From: Herpetosiphonaceae bacterium
Lineage (GTDB): Bacteria > Chloroflexota > Chloroflexia > Chloroflexales > Herpetosiphonaceae
Direction: 5' to 3'
Length of the DNA: 64,000 bases
NCBI GenBank assembly: GCA_026003835.1
Contig: BPHZ01000001.1
Location: 876,001-940,000 of the forward strand
Below the pieces are notes generated by a model, which was given only the letters and a program-made list of their open reading frames with translations, had not been told where the DNA came from and did no database searches. Of the stretch, positions 15,078 to 23,575 are shown one piece after another. Every line of letters begins with the position of its first letter. The first letter of the stretch is position 1. A program made the translations under genes and the position numbers.

Positions 15078-16100
15078 TCAGCCCCGCTTTAACCTCAGCA
15101 GCCCGGCCAGCGCCATGCCGGCGAGGCCGGCCAGCCCGGCGCCGGCGAGCGCCGCCAGGCCACGATGAGTGGTGGCCCAGAGCTGCCAGCTCTCGCTGTG
15201 CGCCCGTTTATCGAAAACGCCGCGAGCGCCGTGATCGCCCGGTACCGGCTCCCACAGATTGTGGGGGCGATTCGGATCGGCCGGCTCATCGGTCTGCTGC
15301 GCCTCGTAACCTGTCCTGGCAAGATAGTAATCGAGCCACTCCGAGATAAGCTTATCGCCAATGATCGCTCGAACCGTCGACATGCCCACATAGATCTCGC
15401 GGCGCCCATCGTCGTGGTTTGCCGCCCAGACGATGGCATCTGCGGCAACCTCGGGCTGGAAGATCGGCGGCACCGGCTGCGCTTTGCAGGGGAGGCGGCT
15501 CTTGACCCAGCGGAACTGCGGGGTATTCAGCGCGGGCATCTGGACCATTACTACGCGGACATTGCTGCCATCGTGGATCAGTTCGCAGCGCAATGATTCG
15601 GTAAAGCCCTGGATGGCATGTTTGCTGGCGCAGTAGGCGGCCTGGAGCGGGATACCGCGGTAGGCGAGCGCCGAGCCCACCTGGACGATGGTACCCTGGT
15701 TGCGCGGGAGCATACGGCGCAGCGCAGAGAGCGTGCCATAGACATAGCCCAGGTAGGTGACCTCGGTAACGCGACGGAACTCTTCGGCTGTCATTTCTTT
15801 CACAGGCGAGAAGACAGAAACCATTGCATTATTGACCCAGATATCAATGGGTCCAAACTGCTCCTCAACAGCCGCGGCGGCAGTCTCAACCTGGCCGGGA
15901 TCGGCGACATCGGTAGGCAGGACCAGGGCTTTGCCCCCAGCCTGCTCGACATCGCGGCGCGCTCCTTCGAGCCCGTCAAGTCCACGGGCCAGCAGCCCGA
16001 TGGCGGCGCCCCGCCGCGCGAAGGCCTGCGCGGTTGCGCGGCCAACCCCTGCAGAGGCCCCCGTGATAACCACAACCTGGCGTCCGTCTGCTTCTGCCAT
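15078..16100 (-). CDS. Short-chain dehydrogenase/reductase with C-terminal membrane anchor
   Basis: A 340-residue SDR. The Rossmann motif TGASAGVGRATA is near residue 13, DVADPGQ binds the adenine ring, WVNNAMVSVF replaces NNAG, and the catalytic Tyr/Lys are in YCASKHAIQGF. After the 260-residue catalytic domain, a linker leads to a C-terminal hydrophobic helix (LAALAGAGLAGLAGMALAGL), so it is likely tail-anchored. The substrate is unknown. SDRs of this type recur beside SPW and DUF1360-like genes in stress islands, which is context rather than proof. Confidence 0.88.
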   Translation of the reverse strand: MAEADGRQVVVITGASAGVGRATAQAFARRGAAIGLLARGLDGLEGARRDVEQAGGKALVLPTDVADPGQVETAAAAVEEQFGPIDIWVNNAMVSVFSPVKEMTAEEFRRVTEVTYLGYVYGTLSALRRMLPRNQGTIVQVGSALAYRGIPLQAAYCASKHAIQGFTESLRCELIHDGSNVRVVMVQMPALNTPQFRWVKSRLPCKAQPVPPIFQPEVAADAIVWAANHDDGRREIYVGMSTVRAIIGDKLISEWLDYYLARTGYEAQQTDEPADPNRPHNLWEPVPGDHGARGVFDKRAHSESWQLWATTHRGLAALAGAGLAGLAGMALAGLLRLKRG

Positions 16101-16161
16101 ACCTCCTCCTGAATTTCAGCCCCTTTTCACCACTATCAAGCAAGTCCGGTGCCGCGCAGTA

Positions 16162-16680
16162 TCAGAAAAGCCGGTACAACAATTGAGTGACAGTCGTTGC
16201 GCTCAACCCATAGGCCATGTGAGCGCCGAAGCGATGGATGTGTTGGTTGAGAGGGAAGGCTGTCGGCCCTTCGCTGAGGCCAAGCAGTGGAACTGCAACC
16301 TCATCGCCCAGGATCCACAGCGCGGTTCCAAAGGCGATGCCGCCAGGAACGTCGGGCAGGGGGGCGCGTCCCCTAACGGCTCCATAGACACCGCCCTGGA
16401 GCGAGCCATAGGCCCAGTGAACGAGGTAGCTGAGGATGGTTTTCGTCTCTTTCGCTTGCGGCTCTGTGTCGGTCAGCGTCTCATAGCCGATGCGTCCGGC
16501 CGCCGCTGTCGATGATTCTCCCGGCTGGTGTTGCCGGCCAACGACTGCGATTTCATCAAGCGCATGCTCGCCTCTGGTCGTCTCCTTGCGTGGATCGCGG
16601 CCCTTCAGCGCGGTAACCGCCCTCCAGTAGGCTCGCATAGCGAGGGTACCGGCGGCACCGCCGGCGAATCCAAGCACCAA
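16162..16680 (-). CDS. DUF1440-like membrane protein, start uncertain
   Basis: A protein of about 172 residues with hydrophobic helices near the N-terminus (LVLGFAGGAAGTLAMRAYW), in the middle (LSYLVHWAYGSLQGGVYGAV; ALWILGDEVAVPLLGL) and near the end (HMAYGLSATTVTQLLY). This resembles DUF1440/YagU-like proteins. No ATG is in frame upstream: the frame opens at TTG 16680. An ATG with a GAGGAG site at 16723 would give a natural start (MHIDDIGEKNHWKGLVLGF) if one base of GG at 16719-16720 were removed, so the 5' end may hold another single-base error. Confidence 0.6.
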   Translation of the reverse strand: MVLGFAGGAAGTLAMRAYWRAVTALKGRDPRKETTRGEHALDEIAVVGRQHQPGESSTAAAGRIGYETLTDTEPQAKETKTILSYLVHWAYGSLQGGVYGAVRGRAPLPDVPGGIAFGTALWILGDEVAVPLLGLSEGPTAFPLNQHIHRFGAHMAYGLSATTVTQLLYRLF

Positions 16681-16750
16681 ACCTTTCCAGTGGTTTTTCT
16701 CTCCGATGTCGTCGATATGGCATAGATCTCTCCTCTTTTAAAACATTTCC

Positions 16751-16810
16751 AAAAAAGCTGCAGGTCAGCTCAGAAGGCTGAGGCAGCAGATCGGCAGGCT
16801 GACCTACAGC
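16751..16810 (-). terminator. Rho-independent terminator after the TPP enzyme gene
   Basis: On the minus strand GCTGTAGGTCAGC (16810-16798) and GCTGACCTGCAGC (16769-16757) pair over 13 bases with one mismatch, with a 28-base loop, followed by TTTTTT (16756-16751). It closes the ASRT/TPP-enzyme unit before the DUF1440 gene. Confidence 0.65.
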
Positions 16811-16820
16811 ATCATGGCGT

Positions 16821-18086
16821 CTAAATCATCTCCTTTACACGGCTCTCGGCGATGGTCTTAGCAATCTCCGCGCGCTGAGGCTGGCCGCGGGCTAGCGACT
16901 GAACGAAGTGGAATGCCTGGTCGGGCCTGACCTTAGGCGGCATTGGGGGCTCGAACGGATCGACGACGGCCTCGACAGCCACTGGACCCGGCGTCGCCAG
17001 CGCCTGGTCAAGAATATCACCACAATCGGAGGGATCCTCAATGGTGAAGCCGGTTCCGCCGCAGGCGCGCGCAAAGGCGGCGAAATCGATCGGCTGTAGC
17101 TCCACGCCATACTCCGGGTTGCCAAGGAAGACCATCTGCTCCCACTTGATCTGCCCAAGCGTGTTGTTCTTGACGATCACAATCTTGATGGGCAAGTTGT
17201 ATTTGACGGCTGTAGCGAACTCGGCCATCAACATCGAGAAGCAGCCGTCGCCTACAAGCCCAACGACCTGACGGTTAGGATAGGCGACCTGTGCGGCGAT
17301 TGCGTAGGGCAGCCCGCAGGCCATCGAGGCGAGCGTTCCGGAGAGCGAAAACATCTGGCCCCGGCGTATCTTGATCTGTCGTGCCGCCCAGGTTGCGATC
17401 GTGCCGCTGTCCGTGATGATGATGGCATCGTCGCGCAGTCGCTTGCCAAGCTCCCAGGCCACCACCTGCGGCTTCATCGGTTTATCCTGCCGCGTGCCGC
17501 GCTCTTCCATCAGCGCCCACCAATTCTGCATCCCCTGTTGAGCCTGCTCTAAAAAGCTGCGATCCTCGTTGCGGCGCAGCAGCGGCAGCAGCGCCTGGAG
17601 GGTGCGGCGGCTATCGCCGGCCAGCCCGACCTCAACGGGGTAGCGCAGGCCAATGCGCGTCGGATCGATATCGATCTGCACGCCCCTGGCCTGGCCTGGC
17701 TGAGGCAGAAACTCAATGTAGGGGAAGGAGGTGCCGACCATCAGAAGCGTATCGCATTGCTCGATCGCTTCCTGCGATGGCCGGGTGCCCAGCAGCCCGA
17801 TTGCCCCAGTGGTATAGGGACTATCATCAGGCACCACCGCTTTCCCAAGCAGCGCTTTGATGATCGGCGCTCCAAGCGTCTCCGCAACCTGTTCGAGCTC
17901 GTCGGCCGCGCCGAGGGCGCCCTGCCCGGCGAGGATGGCGATCTTGCGGCCCGCGTTGAGCACGTCGGCAGCGCGGCGCAGAGCCTCCATCAGGCCGTTG
18001 ATGCCGTCGCCCGGCAGGCCGAAGATCACCTCGACTCCCCAATCCTCCAGGATATCCACGAGCGTATCCGCTGCAGTTCTGGCCAT
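16821..18086 (-). pseudogene. Pyruvate oxidase/acetolactate synthase-type TPP enzyme with internal deletion
   Basis: The N-terminal start (LVDILEDWGVEVIFGLPGDG, then INGLMEALRR) belongs to the Pyr domain of PoxB-like enzymes, but the sequence then jumps directly to AADVLNAGRKIAILAGQGAL, the start of the central domain. About 150-170 residues are missing, including the conserved His-Glu-Glu segment whose glutamate activates thiamine diphosphate. The central domain (GQGALGAADELEQVAETLGA) and the PP domain (GDGCFSMLMAEFATAVKYN, with the metal-binding GDG...N) are intact. The reading frame is kept across the junction near 17975-17982, where LRR codons would flank both ends. It could be a real short-repeat deletion or an assembly collapse; as given the enzyme should be inactive. 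Confidence 0.8.
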
Positions 18087-18132
18087 GACACTCTCCTCAA
18101 ACTTCAACAATTCCCTGCTCGTCCCATCCGCG

Positions 18133-18510
18133 TTACTCACCATAAGCGATCGTCGTCAGGAGCGCGTTTTCGGCCTGGCGTGAGTCGAGCCGGGTATGCT
18201 GCACGACGATGGGGACATCTGATTCGATGAGGCTGGCATAATCGGTGCCGCGTGGAATTGGCTCGGGGTCGTTGAGCTCGTTGAAACGCACGTGTTTTGT
18301 TCGTCGAGCTGGGACAGTGACCCGGTACGGGCCCGCCGGCTCGCGATCGCTGAAGAAGATGGTCATCTCTACGTGAGCGTCCTGGTCGGTAGTATTGAGC
18401 AGGCAGGCCGTTTCATGGCTTGTCATCTCAGGGGCGGGACCCGTGCTCTCAGTGGGAATGTAGCCCTCAGCGATGGCCCAGCGCCGCTTGCCGATAGGCG
18501 CTTTATCCAT
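18133..18510 (-). CDS. ASRT-like (sensory rhodopsin transducer family) protein
   Basis: A 125-residue all-beta protein. GKRRWAIAEGYIPTESTGPA, ETACLLNTTDQDAHVEMTIF, GPYRVTVPARRTKHVRFNEL and YASLIESDVPIVVQHTRLDS correspond to the family of Anabaena sensory rhodopsin transducer, a tetrameric soluble protein. No rhodopsin gene is in the window, so here it is an orphan; most family members are likewise far from rhodopsins and may bind sugars or nucleotides. It is 46 bases upstream of the TPP enzyme gene and likely co-transcribed with it. Confidence 0.8.
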   Translation of the reverse strand: MDKAPIGKRRWAIAEGYIPTESTGPAPEMTSHETACLLNTTDQDAHVEMTIFFSDREPAGPYRVTVPARRTKHVRFNELNDPEPIPRGTDYASLIESDVPIVVQHTRLDSRQAENALLTTIAYGE

Positions 18511-18688
18511 ATGTAACCTCCTTGTGCCGGCTCTCGCTTATGGCGCGAGTCTCCAGAGGGAACGACTGCTACTGTGCCTGCAGGCTATATGCCACGACGA
18601 AACAAGGAGCGCATGTTCAGTCCGTGGCGGCCGAAACGCGGTACAATAGATCTCGACCATATGCGGAAGGGGGATCGCGGTTTAAGCG

Positions 18689-19279
18689 ATGGACCTCAGC
18701 AGATTGCTGTTTACGCTGCTCCTGGCTGCCGTTGGCCTGGGCCGGCTGGTCGAGATGGCTATCTCGCGGCGCCGCCAGCGCGCGCTATTGGTACGCGGCA
18801 TTATCAGGGAGCCTGAGCGCCACTTTCGCTGGATGGTACTGTTGCACGGCGGCGTGCTGCTAGGCGCTGCCCTTGAGGTCTGGCTGCTTGATCGGCCCTT
18901 TATCCCAGCTCTGGCGCTAATAATGGGCCTACTGTTTGTTCTGGCAAACGCGCTGCGCTGGTGGGTCATTCACACCCTGGCGGAGCATTGGAATGTCCAG
19001 GTCATGCGCTCTGTCTCGCTGGGCGTTGTCTCGCACGGGCCATACCGCTGGATCCGGCATCCAAACTATGTTGCCGTCTTTGTCGAACTCCTGGCGCTGC
19101 CTCTCATTCACACTGCCTGGATCGCAGCGCTCGCCGGTATGCTGGCGCATATCTGGGTGCTCCGTAAGCGCATCGCGCTGGAGGAGCAGGTGCTGCTCGC
19201 CGACCCGGCCTACAGGGCGGTGATGGGGCCAAAGCCGCGCTTTGTGCCAAGAGTGTTCGGCAGATGGCGGATGTCTTGA
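18689..19279 (+). CDS. Isoprenylcysteine methyltransferase-like membrane protein
   Basis: A 196-residue membrane protein with four to five helices. The C-terminal ICMT/PEMT signature is clear: VVSHGPYRWIRHPNYVAVF around residue 110, then RIALEEQVLLADPAYRAVM. Such enzymes methylate carboxyl or hydroxyl groups of lipid substrates with S-adenosylmethionine. The stop overlaps the next gene by 16 bases. ICMT-like and FAD reductase genes are common companions of type III polyketide synthases; no such synthase is present here, so the substrate is unknown. Confidence 0.8.
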   Translation: MDLSRLLFTLLLAAVGLGRLVEMAISRRRQRALLVRGIIREPERHFRWMVLLHGGVLLGAALEVWLLDRPFIPALALIMGLLFVLANALRWWVIHTLAEHWNVQVMRSVSLGVVSHGPYRWIRHPNYVAVFVELLALPLIHTAWIAALAGMLAHIWVLRKRIALEEQVLLADPAYRAVMGPKPRFVPRVFGRWRMS

Positions 19280-20407
19280 TTGCAGGAGCCGGGATCGCCG
19301 GCTCGTCGCTGGCAATCATGCTCGGGCGCGCCGGCCTGAGCGTTGAGCTTTTCGATCGCGCGCAGTTTCCCAGGGACAAGCCCTGTGGCGAGGGCTTGAT
19401 GCCGGCGGGGGTCCGGGTCCTGGAACGTCTCGGCCTGGCGGAGGTCGTCGCCGGAGCGCCGCTCTGCGGTGTGCGCTACTACGCCGGGTCGCTGGTCGCC
19501 GGGGGCCGCTTTCCCCGAGATCGACGGCCGGCCTGCGATTGGGCTCGGACAGCGCCGTCTGCGACTCGATCAGCTGCTCTTCGAGGCTGCGCGGAGCACG
19601 CCAGGGGTCGCTGCATATACCGGGGTGGCGGTTGAGGCGCCGCTGGTGGAGCGCGGGAGGGTGATCGGCCTCGTCGTCGCTGGGGAGCAGCGCCGGGGGA
19701 CGTTGCTCGTGGTGGCGGATGGGGCGCATTCGCTGCTGCGACGCCGCCTGGGGCTTGATGGAAAACCGCCTCGCCGCCGGCGCGTGGGGCTGCGCACGCA
19801 TTTTAAACTGGCCGAGGGACAGCCTTCTTCGTGTTGGATTGAGGTGTTTCTTGGCTCAGGCTATGAGCTTTATGTGACGCCGCTTCCCGCCGGCGAGATT
19901 CTCGTCGCCGGCCTCGCGGAGGCGCAGGCGCTGACCGCTGGAGCCGAGGCCAGCTTTCGCCGCTGGCTTGACGAGCAGCCAGTGCTCTCGCAGCGACTCA
20001 CGGGGGCGAGACGCCTGACCCCGCTGATGGGCAGGGCGCCACTGGCAAGCACAGCGCGCGCCGGAGTTATTCCTGGCGCTGTCCTGCTTGGCGACGCCGC
20101 CGGCTTCATCGACCCAATCACTGGCGGCGGCATGACGCAGGCCTTGATGACGGCTGAACTGCTAACGCGCTACGTGCCACGAGTGCTTGAGGAGGGTCAT
20201 GTCTGGCTTGAGCGCTTTGAGCGTGAACGCCGGGCGCTTCTGCGCGACTATATGCTCCTGACGAGCCTGGTCCTCGCCCTGGCGGCGCGGCCGGTCCTGG
20301 CTCGCTTGACCCTGCGCCTGCTGCGCGCAAGGCCGGCGCTCTTCTCCCACCTCATCGGCGTCTCTGGGGGGATCCGGCGCCTGACTGGCGGTGTACTTGA
20401 AGTCTAG
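19264..20407 (+). CDS. FAD-dependent oxidoreductase, geranylgeranyl-reductase-like (frame broken)
   Basis: The N-terminal Rossmann fold IAGAGIAGSSLAIMLGRAGL and FPRDKPCGEGLMPAGVRVLE are the FAD-binding and reductase signatures. The first frame then fails after about 80 residues; the next frame carries on from FPEIDGRPAIGLGQRRLRLD through VVADGAHSLLRRRLGL to the second FAD motif VLLGDAAGFIDPITGGGMTQ and ends at 20407. Removing one base of the G5 run (19501-19505) or C4 run (19513-19516) gives one protein of about 380 residues. It overlaps the ICMT-like gene and may act on the same lipid or quinone-like substrate. Confidence 0.83.
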
Positions 20408-20432
20408 CCTGCTCTATCCATCGCCCTGGCGT

Positions 20433-21341
20433 CTATGCGTGCTGGAAGGTCAGCCGTTTGCCGTAGGCCTTCTCGGTGAAGCGCTCGATCGCCTGTTGCA
20501 TATTCAGCGCCGGGAACTGCATCTTCATCAGGCTGGTCTCGCCCAGTCCCATTCTGCCGGCCTCCCAGAGATGGCGCACGGCCTGCGTGCCAAAGCCCAA
20601 GAGCTTGGCGCCTACAACGTCTGCCGCCAGCGCGTCGGTGCTGGCGATGACCATGCCGGTTTCGACCGGATACCCGCCGAGTGGTCCGGTGCCGATCATC
20701 GCCGGATGGCCGACGGTGATCGCCAGATCGATGGGGAAGCGCTTTGCCATCGCGGCAATGAACGAGTGCATATCCTCAAAGAAATGATGCTCGCGCTTCT
20801 CGCTTGCGCGCGGGTGGCCGTAGTAATCGGCGGCGGGGTAGGACATGGCGATATTCTTAAGCGCCAGCGTGACCGTGGCCGTCTCATGGAGCTTGAGCTG
20901 GTTGAGCGCGATGAGTGTCTCGTACTCCAACACGCGTGGATTGACCATCACTGTTTGCTGTGGGCCTGAAACCTCACGATCGGGTGGATACTCCAGCTTC
21001 ACCTGTGTGAAGGGCGGGCGATTATGATCGAAAAATGTCGCGCCCTCTTGCTCGACGACCTCCATCATTCCAGAGATACGGAAGACGTCATCTGTCTCGG
21101 CGGCGCCTGCGCCGCCGGTGACGACCAGCTCGCGTGGGTTGAACTGCTTGATGTAACGAAGGACGGCGCGTAGTGTATCGGGCTGGGTGACGCCGGTGGT
21201 ATCCTGCTGCGAGGCCCAGGTATCGTTCGGCTTCACAGCGACAAGCTTGCCTCGCACCAACGGTTCCAGATCGATGGAGCCCAGCGCCTCCCTGATCGCC
21301 TGCTCAATGTTGTCGTTCTGAGTGATGACGACTGTAGCCAT
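20433..21341 (-). CDS. DUF362 domain protein
   Basis: A 302-residue protein of the DUF362 family: VRGKLVAVKPNDTW near residue 30, VVTGGAGAAETDDVFRISG, LIALNQLKLHETATVTLALK and KNIAMSYP follow the family order, and ALAADVVGAKLLGFGTQAVR near 240 is its usual late motif. No extra ferredoxin domain is attached. The biochemical role is unknown. It is convergent with the FAD reductase, 25 bases apart, and upstream lies a methyltransferase on the same strand. Confidence 0.82.
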   Translation of the reverse strand: MATVVITQNDNIEQAIREALGSIDLEPLVRGKLVAVKPNDTWASQQDTTGVTQPDTLRAVLRYIKQFNPRELVVTGGAGAAETDDVFRISGMMEVVEQEGATFFDHNRPPFTQVKLEYPPDREVSGPQQTVMVNPRVLEYETLIALNQLKLHETATVTLALKNIAMSYPAADYYGHPRASEKREHHFFEDMHSFIAAMAKRFPIDLAITVGHPAMIGTGPLGGYPVETGMVIASTDALAADVVGAKLLGFGTQAVRHLWEAGRMGLGETSLMKMQFPALNMQQAIERFTEKAYGKRLTFQHA

Positions 21342-21391
21342 AGAAACCTCTCCTCAAACACGTTTGTCGTCCGCACCAGACAACAAACCGG

Positions 21392-22240
21392 CTACTTGTA
21401 GGCGACGACCCCGAACGCTTCCGGCCGGCGGACGATACGTGTGAAGCCGGCCTCCTGCAGCCGGCGCACAGCGCCGCGTGTGACGGTTGCTGCGGATGTA
21501 TTGCTGGGGTCGCCGATGTAGTGAAACAGCCGCCCGCCGCGCTTGAGCACGCGGTAGAGCTGCCGGTAGAACTCGCCTGAGTAGAGCTGTCCGGCCAGGC
21601 TGAACATTGGAGGATCGTGAAGAATACACGAGAAGGATCCGTCTGCAAAGTCCTGAACGACATCAAAAACATCGCCGATGCGCTGCTCGATCGTTGGGTT
21701 ATCGAAGAGCCGGCGGGACCACGGGTTGAGCCGCGCGATCTCCAGCGCCGCCGGATCGAACTCCACCGTTATGACCTGCTCCGCCGTCTTTGCCTCTTCG
21801 ATAGCTGTATAGCCCAACCCGGTCGCTGTATCCAGCACTCGGCCCCTGATCGGCGCGATAGTTCGCACTTTACTCAGCGTATCTTTGTAAGGGTCAGTGC
21901 CTTTGATGCGGTGCATAGGAATGCCCGAGATGAGCAACGTCGGTGCTCCTTCCGTCGGCATCAGGCTGTAGAAGCGGTCAGTCTCCTCTGAGTAGATCTG
22001 GATGGGCTTTATACGCCCGTGTTCCAGGACAAAACAGCGGGTTTCTTCGGCGGCAATGGTTGTGGCATCGTCCCAGGAGAGGCACTCGCCGCCGGGAAAG
22101 ATCGCGCCACTATCGGCGATGGTCACCTCGACCATACTGATGCCCAGATCGGGCGAGGCCAGCGCTGTTTCCGCCTTCGCTGCACGGGCCTTAAGCAATT
22201 GCTTTGCCTGGATGAATGAGAGGACGATAGGTTGCGGCAT
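21392..22240 (-). CDS. Class I SAM-dependent methyltransferase-like protein
   Basis: A 282-residue protein. The C-terminal half has the SAM-binding order: [20 protein letters not shown] (motif I), [40 protein letters not shown] (motif IV region with DPP) and [17 protein letters not shown]. The first 110 residues are a separate domain ([20 protein letters not shown]) of unknown function. I chose the second methionine (22240) since GGAGAAGTGGAG lies just upstream. Annotated relatives are called spermidine synthase-like or simply methyltransferase; the substrate is unknown. A DUF362 gene follows. Confidence 0.75.
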   Translation of the reverse strand: MPQPIVLSFIQAKQLLKARAAKAETALASPDLGISMVEVTIADSGAIFPGGECLSWDDATTIAAEETRCFVLEHGRIKPIQIYSEETDRFYSLMPTEGAPTLLISGIPMHRIKGTDPYKDTLSKVRTIAPIRGRVLDTATGLGYTAIEEAKTAEQVITVEFDPAALEIARLNPWSRRLFDNPTIEQRIGDVFDVVQDFADGSFSCILHDPPMFSLAGQLYSGEFYRQLYRVLKRGGRLFHYIGDPSNTSAATVTRGAVRRLQEAGFTRIVRRPEAFGVVAYK

Positions 22241-22529
22241 ACACTCCACTTCTCCTAATCGCTGTTGGTTCCAGGCAGGTGCCTCCTTGATCAGGCGAGC
22301 AGCGATCTGCGAGTATCCCAGCCTGCGTGAGCGCCTGGAGCGGCCCTGCCGGAGCGTTGTGGGTAGTGTACAACAACCGGAGCACGTTGCATATCAAACG
22401 GGAGTTTCGTAAGTTGATCGTCTGTACCAGGCCGGCCTGCTGCATCGCTCGATGAGCATACAGCTTCCCTGCATGGAGTGTGCCATCGGCGGCGTACGGC
22501 TGTAGCATGGCCGTACGCCGTCGATTCCC
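22241..22529. other. Intergenic stretch without recognisable gene
   Basis: Between the methyltransferase start and the end of the small membrane protein gene. Nothing with family likeness is visible on either strand; it should hold the methyltransferase promoter, but no convincing -35/-10 pair was found. Confidence 0.5.
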
Positions 22530-22688
22530 TTACCGATGGAGCATCAGCGCGGGTGTTGGAGCGAACTCGTAACGTAGCTGTTGATGATCGACCTGCATAG
22601 CTGTCAGCAGGAGTAGGATGAGTGTAGCGATGAGGATCAGAGGCAGTAGGCGGGCCACGAGCCGCTCATTGCGATCAATATTGAACAT
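22530..22688 (-). CDS. Single-pass small membrane protein
   Basis: A 52-residue ORF: a basic start MFNIDRNERLVARLL, one hydrophobic helix (LPLILIATLILLLLTAM, about residues 15-32) and a polar tail. CGGAGG lies at good spacing before the ATG. Its topology by the positive-inside rule is N-in. No family recognised. A GC-rich hairpin with a short T run (22717-22741) lies in its leader. Confidence 0.5.
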   Translation of the reverse strand: MFNIDRNERLVARLLPLILIATLILLLLTAMQVDHQQLRYEFAPTPALMLHR

Positions 22689-22716
22689 AGCACTACCTCC
22701 GTCATCTAAAAACAGT

Positions 22717-22741
22717 GCCGGCCGCCCAACGGGCGGCCGGC
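22717..22741 (-). terminator. Strong inverted repeat in the leader of the small membrane protein gene
   Basis: GCCGGCCGCCC (22717-22727), loop AAC, and GGGCGGCCGGC (22731-22741) pair perfectly over 11 bases. On the minus strand the hairpin is followed by ACTGTTTTT, so it can stop transcription entering the small gene from upstream. Confidence 0.55.
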
Positions 22742-23053
22742 TAGCTGCTCGCAAAGGAGGCTATGCTTGTTCCGGCGATCGCCCGTGAGCGGAGAATATG
22801 GTGAACACCTTGTCGGCAGCACAGCGTGTGTGATCACCGCAAGCCTGCGCTGAGTCCTGCTGTGCCAGGTGTTCCGATATCAAGAGCGCTAATTCGTGAC
22901 TGGAATTCATCCTGCTGACCTGCTTAAAACGGTTGTCGAAGACAAACCTCTGATCCCTGGGCAGTGTAGCATACTAATCGGGAGGCGAGATCGGTCTGAA
23001 GAAGGAGGTGATATGCCCACCGTTTATGAACTTTAAAAAAATAATCCGGATAG
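22742..23053. other. Intergenic stretch before the DoxX remnant
   Basis: No intact gene. TTGTC-GAA-GACAA (about 22952-22964) is a short palindrome that could be an operator. Near 23000 AAGGAGGTGAT is followed by a seven-codon ORF (MPTVYEL), which looks like the original start of the DoxX gene now cut by stop codons. Confidence 0.45.
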
Positions 23054-23575
23054 AGACCAACATATTGGTCCATTAGTCAGCTTCTAGCTGGAATCGCTAT
23101 TGGCCTGGGCCTGTTTACGCGTCTGGCTTTGCTCGGCGGCTTATTCATGAACCTGAATTTTGTGCTTATCGGGCGTGTTAACCCGTCTGCCTTCTACATC
23201 GTTATTCAGACTGCACTGTTTGCCCGTAACGCCGGAACTGTATTGGGCTTGGATGCGCTTGTGCCTCGAATTGGATCATCGATTGGCGTAACAGCCCTGC
23301 TGCCATGTTCTTGCCGCTCACCGCCGCAAAAACGATGGGGATACTTCCTGCTCGCCTGTACTTCCTGGCTTATCTCACTCTTGGTGGCTCCCTTTGTCAG
23401 TGATTACGGCCCTCACAGCGTCGATGATCCTGTGATGCTGTTGCTTATCCTGTCAGCTTTAGGGGGACTCTCGTCGTTTATTATGTTTGCTCGCTGCTCG
23501 CCGTTGCCTTTGGCGGCACAGAATCTCTCTACCGGTCACCCTATAAAGCAGATACCACATATGGAGGTGAACTGA
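23054..23575 (+). pseudogene. DoxX-like membrane protein lacking its N-terminus
   Basis: The frame is open from 23054 but without a proper start. The sequence LLAGIAIGLGLFTRLALLGG, FMNLNFVLIGRVNPSAFYIV and FARNAGTVLGLDALVPRIG matches the second half of DoxX-family proteins; about 50-60 residues containing the first helix are missing, and in-frame stops precede it. The last 100 residues add two hydrophobic segments. A TTG at 23129 could start a shortened protein. Its stop overlaps the globin ATG, so its translation could still couple to the globin. Confidence 0.6.

Noticed and set aside
22191-22508. 105-residue minus-strand ORF
   Set aside because: It overlaps the methyltransferase start, has no ribosome site and no recognisable sequence.
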